A stretch of DNA of 64,000 bases from Axinella damicornis (taxonomy: Eukaryota; Porifera; Demospongiae; Axinellida; Axinellidae). Under the pieces are notes generated by a model, which worked only from the letters and a program-made list of their open reading frames with translations, was not told the origin of the DNA and ran no database searches. How positions within the stretch are numbered: position 1 is the stretch's first letter; every line of letters starts with the position of its first letter. Below, piece after piece: positions 23,401 to 38,300 of the stretch. The DNA lies in contig OZ007510.1 in assembly GCA_963931865.1 (NCBI GenBank), positions 2,131,205-2,195,204 of the forward strand. The letters are read 5' to 3'. The position numbers and the translations under genes are program-made.

Positions 23401-26326
23401 TACGTATGCTACCCGTGCCTTTGCTCTCCTTGCTATTCTGAGCCCCTGTGCACCCACATTCATACTACCCTTGACATCTATCTCATGATAAAACTTACCA
23501 GGCCCTCTCCCGCTTAGCTGTAGTGCAAGCGACGGAAAGCTGGGAGGGCCTGGGAACGAGGCTAAGATATGTAGATAATTGGTGCCATTGTGTATCCCTG
23601 GATATTTCCCTTCGTGGTGATTGGTCTTACACGCAGGTGTTGGTATGCCAAACACTTACATGTGAGACCACTAATGGGCAAGGATGTACTGGGTACATTA
23701 CATCATGGATATTTATTCCAAGAAGGTCAACAGTTCAAAAGAGTTTCTTCATTAATTTGGTGTAGACATTGCATAAGAGATTGAATTTGCATAATTATGC
23801 AAAGAGAGTCCACTATTGATGTTTGGCTTTGAGGTCCATCAAGATCAGAATTGTTGCCCTCTGACCATGCACGTATCCTTCATCTCCTTATATATAACCG
23901 CACAAAGTTATTATATGTTCACTTCTAAGGTAGATTTCCAAATAGTGTTGTGTCGTGCCGAAATGGAAATCCTAGACAGAATTCTATGTACACTATGAGT
24001 TGGACCATCTGGCAAACGGTAAACAATTTTCGTCACACCACTGCTCCAATTGCGATGTTTGATTGTACTCACAGGACTTTCATCCACTTTCCGACTTTCA
24101 TCCGCTTTCCGACTAGGTGAAAATATTTGCAGCAAGGAATCCATGTGTATTTGTCCCCTTGGGCTTCTCCTATTGTGGAAGGTTTGCATACTGGTGCCAT
24201 TTCCTGACTTCCGCTTACCAACTATCAGAGCCCAGCCTTAAACAGAAGTTGAGTAAATATACTGACATCTCAACAGAGGGAAGACCTTAATCACTACGTA
24301 TGATAGTATTTGTTGAAAAATGCCCATAGATTTCTATAATTATACTTTGTTGTAATTAGGGTAGAGAGATTGTCTTTCTCTGCTAGCGAAGCTTAGAACC
24401 ATTTTCTGCTCTAAGTGGTACTCTTATCAACTAATGTTGCCTGCAGGTAATTGCTCTCCTGATAGGATATTAAATGTTTGAATACTCAAAGTAGGCATTC
24501 AGAGATCCAATTGTGACCATTGTTGTCCAGTGACACTTTCATACAAAAGTGCATGATGACACATCGTCATTGTGGTGGATGATGATGATGTCATCATGTG
24601 CTCTTGTTCATGTTATAGCTTTGTTGAGTGTTTTGTCTTCCAGTTATATCCACCATTGCCCGCATCAACCACAGTAGCAGTATGTGATGCTACACACATT
24701 ACTTGGGCAAGAGCTGCACATATGGACCGGTGGATGCAATCATGCAGAGTATGGACACACACTGCAATTGGTGCTCTATACTAAGATTGTGATACTGGGA
24801 ATCTAGTGCGCTCTAACGTGCGACCATTTATATATCAGGTCCATGTCATTTACTGTGTCTTTCAAAGTGCTATCGTGTACCTCGACATACGTTATGCTAG
24901 AGACGTTGTACTCTTGGTATGGCCATATGGCACTTTTTGCATAAAAGTAAACTTTATGCATAATTGGACATGAAACAAAATATAAAATGTGATACAGGGA
25001 TTAAATGAGCTGGGCTCACATTTTGTCCTTCATTGTATCATGCCTTTGTGTGTATATCCCACAATGCTGTTAATTCCCTGCATACCCCTCCCCTCATACC
25101 CATCCCCTCCTCCCTCCCCATCCCCTCCTCCCTTCACATCCCCTCTCCCTTCCCCTCTCCTACATACTGTCTCTCCTGTGCCTACCTGTACACATGCATG
25201 CACACACACATGCACACACACACACACACACACGCACATCCCCACCCCTGTGCCTCGCAGAGCATATTCTATGTCCTCCCTCGGCTTTCTCATGTGATAG
25301 AAGAAGAATGGATACCAGTGGAAGCTTTCACCTCAGCCAGTCCCGTCTGGAGGGTGGAGAACCCTCCCGTTAATCTTCACTGTGACAATGTGGAACTCCT
25401 GCAAGCCCTTCAAGGGGCAGACCCTTGTGATGAGAGTGGCAGTGATACAAGGAGCATTGCTTATCACGTAAGAACTCCTTCCCCCTGCCTCCTCAGACCT
25501 CCTACCTACAACTTATTTGTGTGGTCTCGGCCCCAGACCCAAACCAACCCCAGTGCGGATACTGGAAGCGATCCGTGCTGGGGTTGGTTTGGGTCTGGGC
25601 TGAGACTACCTAATCTGTGTGGTGACCACAGTTGTTGCCATAGCAACAAAAAAATTATCATGGCTTCTCCATAGAGTGCTATATACAGTATTTACACTAG
25701 CCCTCCTTTTGTAATGGCTCCCAGCCAATGCTCAGAGCTCCTGTAGACCCCAGCCAATGCTCGGCCCCAGGCTCTGATAGTGACTCCACAGCAATTTTAA
25801 AGTGAAGACCGTCATATTCTTGAGGTACTGACAATTGGTGGCTGGGCTGAAGTTGAGGATGTTGATATGAAAGCCTATACCACTTTCAGCTCTCTCTCTC
25901 CACTGTCACTTGACTGATGACTTCGGCATTTGTTGCCTCACCGCCCAACACTACCCCCACTTTGATCTGGTGTTTGTATGGTGACATAGCAACTCTGTGT
26001 CTGACATTCTACTGTTGTTAGGACTGGCACCTGCAGTAAAACTTCCCACAATCCAAGCTGACCCCTANNNNNNNNNNNNNNNNNNNNNNNNNNNNNNNNN
26101 NNNNNNNNNNNNNNNNNNNNNNNNNNNNNNNNNNNNNNNNNNNNNNNNNNNNNNNNNNNNNNNNNNNNNNNNNNNNNNNNNNNNNNNNNNNNNNNNNNNN
26201 NNNNNNNNNNNNNNNNNNNNNNNNNNNNNNNNNNNNNNNNNNNNNNNNNNNNNNNNNNNNNNNNNNNGTGTGGACTAAGGGGTCCATGAGTTACCTTACT
26301 TATAATACTTAGCGGACATTTCTCAA

Positions 26327-26358
<32 letters not shown>

Positions 26359-29300
26359 AAAGATTTGAAAGGTGACAAATGCCCTCCCAATTGAAACCAC
26401 AGAACTTAATATCCTGCAATTACTAGAAACTGCAGGACTTTATCATGTAACTTACACAGGTGCGTTTATGTGATTGAAAGTAACCCATCCAGGAATGAAC
26501 TAGCCGTGGAACTATCAGATGTTATTCTCACATAGATCTGTGGTGTTGACCTGCATCATGACCCACAAGCCATCACTGAGGGCTGCAATACAGTGCTTCT
26601 TGCTCACTGCTGTGTGCAGGCTCACTGACCTGGTATGTAGTAATAGTGTATACACAGGACTCGGCTAATGTGATCAACTGCTGTTCAATGCCTCTATGTA
26701 CATAGGTTAAGGTGAGCTGCAAGGATGTTGTTCTGACCTTGGGCTCCTTCAGAGGCAGTGAATGCCTCATCTTCAACTCACATGCATGGATGCAGGTATG
26801 TGAACATTCTCTGTAACTTAAATTGTTCCATTTTATGAAGGTTCAGAGGGCTGAAGTGGACTGAAGAGATATATGTGCTCATCTCAATGGCTCTGGTTAG
26901 GCTATATAGCTATACCGTGATTTTCTTGACTCCTCCCATTGTGTAACTACACCCAAGAGACCAGCTATAAATTGAAGAGGGGTGTTCAGATTCAGTAACT
27001 GTTTTGCAGACTATACCTTCCTGAGGAAGGATTATATGCAGGGATACACATAGTCTCGGTACCAGATTCTCCATGTGTGAGGGTCTGGTACCGGTACCGA
27101 GGCTAGGATACACATTGCTCTCCATGCAGGCATGTGACTGGGTGATTGCACTACATCATCAGAAATGGGCCAGCAGCGGCGGTAATGAAAGCCTCACAGT
27201 CCCCTCCCTCTTTGAGTATCTAAAGACAGCCATTCAAGGCTGCCTCAGTGGGAAGGCAGAGCAACCACTGAGTGCTCTTCACCTGGCTAGATTCTTCCTC
27301 CTTGCCGTTGATGCTGAATGCAGAAGCAGTTCCATGTAAGCATGTAGCGGAGCTCACTGAAACCAGAGGAGGTTGGACACATTTTCTACGCACATGCGCT
27401 GCGCTCGAGTGGAAATAATTGCATGGTTTACATTCCTAACCTCAACAGCCTCATTCCCACGTCAACATGGCCTGGATCCGAAGGTAAACCTAAATTGCCT
27501 GCCAGATTCTGAGAAGTGAAGTTACAGTTGGATAGGAGTGCCTTGAAGACACTTCAGGTTGGGCAGGCTTCCACTTGTACCAGGAGTGCCTGGTAGCACT
27601 GGCTTCTCCACCATCTAGCATGACCACTCCTTCAAGAGGTCCTACAGCCTAAGTGTGACCCAGGGGTTGAACGGTGTTGACGGCATATCCACTAGAGCTT
27701 TCGGATGATGATTTGTTTTAAAGACTACCAAGAAAATTCTGGACACACTTCAGCCTCCATATAAATTCACCTACACACATACTGCATATGTCACATGATC
27801 ATGTCCAACCTCCTCTGGGCTGAAACTGTCGTGTGTAGACTCTACAGCACTGGGAGCAGGTGTAGGTTGTCTTGCTGCTGTAATTTCATGATCTAGTCAC
27901 CAGAACTGATGAGATTTTTTGCAAGGGAATTTTTTTCTGGTGTATGTCAAAACTAGTGTCACATGTGACTCACTGCTGTGTGAACGAGAGCCCAGGAACA
28001 TTATGGACATATGTGCTGTAGCAATGCATGTGGCTATAATATTTGATGTCTTCCTTTACTCACGAACACCACGAAAATTTCTCCACCGCCGACTACGGTA
28101 GTATCTTGGATTGTAAACATTGTCTATGTGAGTAACAGCCAGCTTCATGATGGAGAGGAAGTATTTTCCATGTTGCTTACTGCTTCTTATTTTCCTCTTT
28201 TCCCTCGTACAAAGGCTTCTTTCCTCAAAGGAGCGATCTCTGGAGGAATCATTGGCATTGTTGCTAACTCCCTTGATGGATGTAATTGCAGGTGCTCGAA
28301 CCCATGTCTACATGGACCCCAGTAGAGTGCACGGTGCACTAGAGATTGTGCTAGGAGTTTTGGCACAGTTCCTTGGGGGAAAGGCACTTGAAAACACATG
28401 GAAAGGTTTGTTATTATTATCAAGCCATGTAATCCATAAATGCCTCTGATATTAACCAGTGGAAAGTGCATATCGTGTCTGTAGGATCGATCTGCCATTT
28501 TAATGCAATCAGCAACTCACTATATATGCCTGAAGAACGTCTGAAATGCCGGCACACTGAATAGACAAAGATCGCTAATGTTTCTATGCTCTCAGAAACA
28601 GCTAATTTCTACTGTTCTTTAGGAGATGAACACCTGGTAGGTGGATTCCTGTACAAATGTTTGTTGCCATGGTTGCCAGACACTGTGACTTACATCCAGG
28701 ATGAGCTTCTTCATGGATCAAAGGTTTGTGGGATGACCATCAAAGCAGAGGCCAGAAATTCCATTAGGACACATCCCCCTGGGAATGCCAAAAGTTTCAT
28801 TTCTCATTATCGTTATTGTCTGACTATAATATGCGCTAATGGAATTGTTGTAGAGGAGGAGGGAAAATATGGAAGACACCACATATTTCAATGCTTGCAT
28901 TTACATCATAGCCAAGTTTATTGGCGCTCTGGTTAAAGCAGATGGGATGTAACTGAAGGAGATCTAGAGTTGGTACAGCTTCAATAGCTCAGTTGGTAGA
29001 ACAGTGGCTTCGAGAGCTGGTACCATCAGTAGTCCTATAGGACGGAATCTCATTCAAGATTCAAGGCAGGACAATTTCTTATACTGGCTTGAACAGTGCT
29101 TGATGGCAGTGCATATGATCTGTATTCGGCACGTGTAAACACGTAGTAACTGCAAACATAGCATTGTGTCATTTTTATTTTTAGTGCTCTCTCTCTCTCT
29201 CTCCTCTCTCTCTTGCCTCATGTATGTATATCCAGGATGCTGATGTTCCAGACTTGGAGCATGTGACATTCTGTGTGAATGCTCTGGATCACTTGTATCA

Positions 29301-32300
29301 GTTCATGATACTCTTTGGGTACTCCTTCCACTCCACACGGGATTTTGGTCCTGCTTACATTGCCAACAAGGCGACTAAAACACTGCTGGATGCATGCTCT
29401 GGAAAGGTGTGCATTTACTTGTTATAGGCATGTACTGAGTATTAGGCTGATTGACAGCATGCATGGGGTGAGCCTCACCAGCCCATGGGTCATTGTAATA
29501 TTATAACAGTGGGCTATGAAGTACCCTGGTCTCAAGCTACTGGAGGAGATCTAGACGTGCACTGGAGTACAATGATATCCCACCAATAGCAAAATAGGAA
29601 TCGTTTCCTAAAACCCTCAGTTTGATTACTGGTATGAGTGAGAGCATACAGGTACAGCAGCAAAACCTCTGATCATCAGTAAATAGCTTACTTTGACCCC
29701 CAAAAGACAGAATATCACTTTACGGGGAAGGATATGTGATTGGGGGAAAGGTAGCCCAAGCCAAAAGCCCTTATAAGGGTGTCTGTAGTAGTTGAATTGC
29801 AACATGGATCTATACCTTTCTAATTGCAGGATAGCACTTTCTTGACACCCTCTTTCCTTGGAGCTGTCACCTCGCTGTGCTGGCTGTGTTCACTGCCATC
29901 CAGTGTCGAAGACCCCACCCTTGACGGTAGCCTATCAGCAATGGTCAGGTGCTTCTCAAAGCTTCCTGCAAACCTGAAGATTACGAAACAGAAGCAGCTG
30001 CACAATGACTGCTCTACCCACCAGCACACTAGCAGCACGAGTGCTGGTGGTGGTGAGCCAAAGCTGATCGATTGGGGCCCACTAATGTCGCACTGTTTCC
30101 TCTCCTACTGGAAGTGTATCCTATGTACGCTGAAGTACCTTTATGGTAACGATCCACAATCTCTCAGTGGCGATAGTCCTATAGGCGCTGTTGTGGGGGG
30201 TGCTGTATGTCCCAGCAGTATTGATGGTGCTATACCAGTTGGAACCACTGATGTGGAAGCACTAGCTCGGTCTTGTCTCAACAATCTAGACATGGCCGGA
30301 CAAGAAATTGCCGTTTTGATTGAGTGGCTCTCTCTGTTGGTTCCAAAGGTATGATTATGGCAGTGTTTATAATGTCTGTATTGTTGCTAGAGGGCTTGAG
30401 GGAATGCTGTTACAAGTAGTTTAAGTGTCTACTATCTAGAGGTTATGTCTGGCTTAAAAGAATTATTGTCGTGAAATACAGTGTTTTTCCTTGATCTACT
30501 GACTTGCCAGTGATGATAGAGTAATCAGACTTTGTTTTACTCTGGTCTAGCACAAATCTAGCCTCTCCAGATTCTCCAGCCATAATATTGTTGCCACACT
30601 TTTGCCTCCTACCCACTCAGCTGCTTCCACATGGTGCCGCATTTCTGCTGTCCTGTATTGACACGGTATGGCCTCTGTTGTTGGAATGCAGGGAGAAGCA
30701 CACGCCATTCTGGAGAGCTCTGAAAGCTTTCCTTCGGCTGGCATTTCACCCCCTCCTCCTCTTTTCTCTGGACTCTGCCCTTGTAGACATGCAGCAAAAG
30801 GTGGTTGACAGCCTGTGCGCATAGCTACATGTGTTCAGCAGTTTAGTGTACATAATGGAGTCACATTCAAGGGAGGTTGCATGTACATACGTACTTAACT
30901 CCTACTCAGATGTATTTATTGTGCTGAGCCTTATACAAGCTGTGTTGCATAGGGCTGCTGGTCAGCTCAGATCCTATGAACTGCACTAATGAGACCCAAA
31001 AACTCTCTCTGCAGCATGCACTAAGTAATTACCACTGCTGGTAATACTGTATTTTCACGAATAGATGCCACCCTCAAATAAATGCCGCACAACTGAGTGA
31101 AATAAACACTGCCCTCGAATAAGTGCCGCAGCCGAGTCTTGCCCATTGCGAGTTGTTGCATGTTTTGTTTGTGTCTCAATTGGCTTTTGTAAGAGCCATA
31201 CCTTCTCACCAGCTTATTGACACACTTCAGCAGGGAACTAGCTAGTGATGCTGTGTCTGTAGCAAATTCATTCTGCCCATAGTGTGCTCGAATAGTTGCT
31301 GCACCAAAACGAACCACGAAATAACTATACGCCGTGGCGTCTATTCGCAGAAATATGGTACCCTCCCAATGATCTTAGTATTAGTATTACACTATATGCA
31401 CAGCAATATACACAGTACACCTTGTCATATCATGTGTACTAGCTGGTGTCCATATTCACATCACCCTAGCAGGCATCTTTTAATTTCACAATCATAGTAT
31501 GCATCAGAGTTCTTTGAACTTGGTGAGGCCAGGACAGGTGTTTACAACCTACTGGTGACTCATGTGTGTAGCATGTGGCAAGAGAGATTCCGGGACAGTG
31601 GTCCAGAGGCTGTATTCCAAAGCCTGGAGACTCACCGGGAGTTGATAATGCAGGCATGTTTGTTTGGTCCTGTACACAAGAAAAACCTGAGGTTAGTGTG
31701 ACCATCACCCGGACACGAGCCTTTGTGTTCAAAGTAGCATGTTTTTGTTGCACTGTAGGCCAGTTGAGGACGTTGAAATGTTTATTGAGTCTTTGGGAGG
31801 AGAATGTTCTTCAAACAGTCTCAACTTGAGGTATGTATATATCCCTGAGTTTACTCCATGCCCAGGTTTAATTGAGATTGATTGCTTGCATTACCTAATT
31901 ATTACCCAGTGAGTCAATATATTTTGCGTGAGTTGAAACACTGTTAATGGAGGCTTAACAACCAGAATGTAATAGGTTAACTGCCACACCCTATTGTCAT
32001 ATTGAATGCTGGTATGTTATCAGAACAGCATTTAGACTTCACGGTCTTGCTGCTCCAGCTGCACAAGTTAACACACCCTGGCCATGTGTGTATGGATGTG
32101 TTTTGATGATTTTTGGTTGTGACTACAGTAGGCGTTTGGAGGATGACAATAGTGTGCGAGTTGGCATACTGACTTTCCTTATATGGGCGGCCACCATGTG
32201 TGCAGAGCAGGATGTAAACAACACTGAAGGTGTTGTGGCGTGCCTTCAAGGTTTCCTCCACACATACAGCAAGTGCATACTGGAAAAGGTAAGTATACTA

Positions 32301-35300
32301 CTGTAATAATTGTGAAGAATTCATACCTGTAGTTTTCTCTCGTGGAACTTTTTCATAATCTCATCCACGGATCTCAAAAAAATGCAGTTGTGAAATACCG
32401 GTACCTCTGTACCAACAAAAATGACATTCTGCAGCTGCTATGTATAATTAGCCCTCTTATGGGATGATTTCCAACTGCTTCTTTGCGCAATATTACATAA
32501 TGTTATACACGCACAATAACAATAATATATTAAATATGCATTTTTGCTTTCAACACCCAGAAGCATTATGTGTATTCACTATGCATGCCAATCAAAACCA
32601 GTCCTAGAATGTATGTGTCCTCCCAGGTTGCTGATATCTCATCCGAGAAACCCAAGTATTATATCAACACCTTTACCCACCGGATCAAAATGAGGCTCCT
32701 CCAAACACTCCTTCTTCTCCTGAAGTGGACAAGCAAGGTCCCCACTGAATGCATACCTAGACCCCAGAGTTACATATACAGGATAATTACTACTAGCTTG
32801 ACCCCAAAGTTATACAAGAAAGTTACTAGGTTGAGCCCGAAGAATGCAGTCATACAAGAAAGTTGCCTGATTGATCCCTAAGAATGCAGAGTTATACGTA
32901 CATACAAGAAAGTTACTAGATTGACCCCCAAAGAATACAGAGTTGCAAGTGGAGAGATGTGCATCAATTCCAATTCTAGATATTGTGCATTCCACATGAA
33001 TTCTCATAACTCTGAATTTGAGTACTATCCATTCCCTATTCAAGTACGGCCTCTTCAAATTCCATCTCAGCTATCAATTTCCTAATTCCAATACAGCCTC
33101 TTTCAGTTTAGGACGCTATCCATTCCTCACAGGCCACTGACCATTTGGTAGCCAAGCACCTTCTACAGCAACTGCAGTGCGACAACCAGCTGTCCGTGCG
33201 CTACCTTATGGAGTGGGCGGTAGTTCTTACACTTGGCAGGCAACCAGAGCTGCTGGATGCCTTATTCTATCCTTACCTGCATCATGTAAGTCACGTTGTA
33301 CAAGCTAGCATTGGTGCGAGATGGTTATGTGAGAATGCGGTAATTTGAAACGTGCAGGGTCAGGAGAAGAGGCTGAGTCGGATGTGCTCTATCTTCACCA
33401 TTGCACTGCACCTCGGAAGGAACATGCAGACTGATGAAGAGAAGGTGTGTATTAGTGTTGTTTTAGTGAATCCCGTCTGGTCCCAGAAATAATATTTAAC
33501 TAGGAATATTCCAAGCAGCTCAAATTCTGTAGAACCTAACCTTAAAGCATCCTTTCACCACTCATTAACCAGGAATAATATGCATATGCACAGGGAATAC
33601 CTCGCGCACACCAGCATAATTAGTAGGTATAACCTCATGTAGTATATTTAGTAACTGTACTGCAAATATGAAACTAAAAGTGCAAGTAGTAATTACCCTC
33701 TTGAGATTTACTAGCTTGGAAGATTGTAACTATGTACATATGGTTACTAATGAAGTCCTTGTGCCTCAACCAAAACAACCCTAGAGTGTATGTACAAATG
33801 GGAAACTGACTAAAATTCTAAATAGAGATGAAACGTATGGCCTATAGTACCTTGGCACAGTGTTTACCGGTAAGTCCCAGACGCAGCTACCATATATGGG
33901 TATGCCTATCTCTGCAGACTGCCTATTACCTCCGGACCTTCCCGGCTGTGTACCAATGGATCTCCAGCTACCACTTTGTGGTACGGCTGTACTCACAGCA
34001 GACAGTGATCAGCATGTGGGAGGATTGCAGCAGATGCAACCTTACTGAGGTGCTCGACCACTTCCGGATACTTGAGAGCACGATCGACTTCATGAGACAG
34101 ATCAGGTAGGATTATAAGCCCCTCCGAGTTTAGTAGTCTAACAGTTGTTGTGCTGCTGTTTCAAGTCTTGCAACACAAGTCTTACAAAATGACAGCTAGC
34201 AGAGCCTTTCTCTGACAATTCTACAAGTGCAGCCTATTCATTATTGCCATACAAGAAGAAGGCCTGGGAATAGCACTGGACAGTTCTTACCAAGCTTGTG
34301 TGCTCTAAAATACGTGTTTTTTTAAACCTTCACGGTTCAAGGTTGACTTGGGTAGGTCACACTGTGGTATGCAGTTTGACAGAACAGCACGTATCGGAGG
34401 TACCACTGGTTTCACATTGCAGTGATGCAATATCATGTTTGATTCACGTTGCTGAAGTGTATAATTATACCTGTGCTGAGTTGAATTGTAATGCTCCACC
34501 TTGGCATACTGTACGCTCACATCGCTCCTTTGTCATGATGCACATCGCACACTTTCAGTATACTGTATGCTCACACCACTGCTTTCATGTTGTCGTGATG
34601 CACATCACACACTTTCACATTACAGTGATGCAGCTTATAATGTACACGTCACCAAGAGTTCATTGTTATGAACTCTTGATGTCACACTGCAGCATTGAAT
34701 GTCTCACAGTACAATGTATTATGCTGGTTTCTGTCACAACAGAGTATGTACATGCTTTTTACTGCAGCGACGCAGGTAAACTCGGTCACAAGCTGAGAAG
34801 CAATATTTTCTTCAGCAAGTTCAGAACCAAGTCAGATTTAAACATTGAGGTCAGTAGATGAGTCCTGATGCTACTACCATGTAATTCTCTTAGCCCTGTA
34901 CTGCAAAATTGGAGAGGGCTTGCCTCACAAAATTATATGAATATTGTGGGGTACATATATTGTATTAGATCTGATACTGCATGCTACTCATAATGAACCC
35001 TGAGTGGTCATTGCACCATTAGGGCTCTGACCCCACCATTAGCTAGTGGAGAAACAATGTATGGAAATAGCCTCATTCCCAGGCCAGGCCCCGCTCAGCT
35101 TTTTGTTGCTTACAGTGCAGAATAGCGGGAATGGGCTGGTAAGTTTCATCATGTGAGCATGATATAATCTACAAATTGGCAAAATGAAAACGCTACATTT
35201 TTATGTGTTGTTCAACCATCTGCAAGTTCAACACTTGGTGTGTACGACAGTTGTTTCCCACTAGCTATAGATACACACGGTACGTATGCTACCCGTGCCT

Positions 35301-38300
35301 TTGCTCTCCTTGCTATTCTGAGCCCCTGTGCACCCACATTCATACTACCCTTGACATCTATCTCATGATAAAACTTACCAGGCCCTCTCCCGCTTAGCTG
35401 TAGTGCAAGCGACGGAAAGCTGGGAGGGCCTGGGAACGAGGCTAAGATATGTAGATAATTGGTGCCATTGTGTATCCCTGGATATTTCCCTTCGTGGTGA
35501 TTGGTCTTACACGCAGGTGTTGGTATGCCAAACACTTACATGTGAGACCACTAATGGGCAAGGATGTACTGGGTACATTACATCATGGATATTTATTCCA
35601 AGAAGGTCAACAGTTCAAAAGAGTTTCTTCATTAATTTGGTGTAGACATTGCATAAGAGATTGAATTTGCATAATTATGCAAAGAGAGTCCACTATTGAT
35701 GTTTGGCTTTGAGGTCCATCAAGATCAGAATTGTTGCCCTCTGACCATGCACGTATCCTTCATCTCCTTATATATAACCGCACAAAGTTATTATATGTTC
35801 ACTTCTAAGGTAGATTTCCAAATAGTGTTGTGTCGTGCCGAAATGGAAATCCTAGACAGAATTCTATGTACACTATGAGTTGGACCATCTGGCAAACGGT
35901 AAACAATTTTCGTCACACCACTGCTCCAATTGCGATGTTTGATTGTACTCACAGGACTTTCATCCACTTTCCGACTTTCATCCGCTTTCCGACTAGGTGA
36001 AAATATTTGCAGCAAGGAATCCATGTGTATTTGTCCCCTTGGGCTTCTCCTATTGTGGAAGGTTTGCATACTGGTGCCATTTCCTGACTTCCGCTTACCA
36101 ACTATCAGAGCCCAGCCTTAAACAGAAGTTGAGTAAATATACTGACATCTCAACAGAGGGAAGACCTTAATCACTACGTATGATAGTATTTGTTGAAAAA
36201 TGCCCATAGATTTCTATAATTATACTTTGTTGTAATTAGGGTAGAGAGATTGTCTTTCTCTGCTAGCGAAGCTTAGAACCATTTTCTGCTCTAAGTGGTA
36301 CTCTTATCAACTAATGTTGCCTGCAGGTAATTGCTCTCCTGATAGGATATTAAATGTTTGAATACTCAAAGTAGGCATTCAGAGATCCAATTGTGACCAT
36401 TGTTGTCCAGTGACACTTTCATACAAAAGTGCATGATGACACATCGTCATTGTGGTGGATGATGATGATGTCATCATGTGCTCTTGTTCATGTTATAGCT
36501 TTGTTGAGTGTTTTGTCTTCCAGTTATATCCACCATTGCCCGCATCAACCACAGTAGCAGTATGTGATGCTACACACATTACTTGGGCAAGAGCTGCACA
36601 TATGGACCGGTGGATGCAATCATGCAGAGTATGGACACACACTGCAATTGGTGCTCTATACTAAGATTGTGATACTGGGAATCTAGTGCGCTCTAACGTG
36701 CGACCATTTATATATCAGGTCCATGTCATTTACTGTGTCTTTCAAAGTGCTATCGTGTACCTCGACATACGTTATGCTAGAGACGTTGTACTCTTGGTAT
36801 GGCCATATGGCACTTTTTGCATAAAAGTAAACTTTATGCATAATTGGACATGAAACAAAATATAAAATGTGATACAGGGATTAAATGAGCTGGGCTCACA
36901 TTTTGTCCTTCATTGTATCATGCCTTTGTGTGTATATCCCACAATGCTGTTAATTCCCTGCATACCCCTCCCCTCATACCCATCCCCTCCTCCCTCCCCA
37001 TCCCCTCCTCCCTTCACATCCCCTCTCCCTTCCCCTCTCCTACATACTGTCTCTCCTGTGCCTACCTGTACACATGCATGCACACACACATGCACACACA
37101 CACACACACACACGCACATCCCCACCCCTGTGCCTCGCAGAGCATATTCTATGTCCTCCCTCGGCTTTCTCATGTGATAGAAGAAGAATGGATACCAGTG
37201 GAAGCTTTCACCTCAGCCAGTCCCGTCTGGAGGGTGGAGAACCCTCCCGTTAATCTTCACTGTGACAATGTGGAACTCCTGCAAGCCCTTCAAGGGGCAG
37301 ACCCTTGTGATGAGAGTGGCAGTGATACAAGGAGCATTGCTTATCACGTAAGAACTCCTTCCCCCTGCCTCCTCAGACCTCCTACCTACAACTTATTTGT
37401 GTGGTCTCGGCCCCAGACCCAAACCAACCCCAGTGCGGATACTGGAAGCGATCCGTGCTGGGGTTGGTTTGGGTCTGGGCTGAGACTACCTAATCTGTGT
37501 GGTGACCACAGTTGTTGCCATAGCAACAAAAAAATTATCATGGCTTCTCCATAGAGTGCTATATACAGTATTTACACTAGCCCTCCTTTTGTAATGGCTC
37601 CCAGCCAATGCTCAGAGCTCCTGTAGACCCCAGCCAATGCTCGGCCCCAGGCTCTGATAGTGACTCCACAGCAATTTTAAAGTGAAGACCGTCATATTCT
37701 TGAGGTACTGACAATTGGTGGCTGGGCTGAAGTTGAGGATGTTGATATGAAAGCCTATACCACTTTCAGCTCTCTCTCTCCACTGTCACTTGACTGATGA
37801 CTTCGGCATTTGTTGCCTCACCGCCCAACACTACCCCCACTTTGATCTGGTGTTTGTATGGTGACATAGCAACTCTGTGTCTGACATTCTACTGTTGTTA
37901 GGACTGGCACCTGCAGTAAAACTTCCCACAATCCAAGCTGACCCCTAACTTAATTGTGGGCATTGACTGCATGTTGTTTATACCACAATGTAACCAGCTA
38001 CATGAGAGAGTGTCAAAGTTTAGGTCAAGGTTCACTACAGGGCTTTACCAAACCCTTGCAACAGCCACAGCTGGTTGCGTTAAGTGGACAATTAATTGTG
38101 GTCGAAACTTCATCTGTGTGAAACCCTAGTAACTTAATTAAAGGCCAAAGTTTTAGTAGTTGTATAGCCCTGCCTGCGCTCCATATATGGAATGGTCTAC
38201 GGAGCATTTTAGTGTAGTGTTGCAAGGATTCCGAAAAACCCTGTAATTATATTAGCCTCGAGGCGCGGAGGAGGGGGAAAAGAGCGTCTGGTATCCACTG

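Larger units (their letters stand above)
14391..26067 (+). repeat. Duplicated block, copy 1 (TARBP1 exons 7-23)
   Basis: 11,677 bp. Exons in this copy: 14662-14758, 14832-14921, 15256-15455, 16335-16525, 16743-16843, 17356-17526, 17950-18468, 18741-18920, 19618-19811, 19879-19950, 20249-20408, 20747-20857, 21253-21405, 21478-21564, 22038-22225, 22888-22969 and 25261-25467. All encode the helical-repeat part of TARBP1; the last carries SIFYVLPRLSHVIEEEWIPV, a conserved segment just before the catalytic domain. The exon 18 donor (GTCCCC at 20858) is weak, but frame continuity supports it. The copy ends directly at the N gap. Confidence 0.95.

Noticed and set aside
25938..26390. Open frames running across the N gap
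   Set aside because: They consist mostly of undetermined bases.
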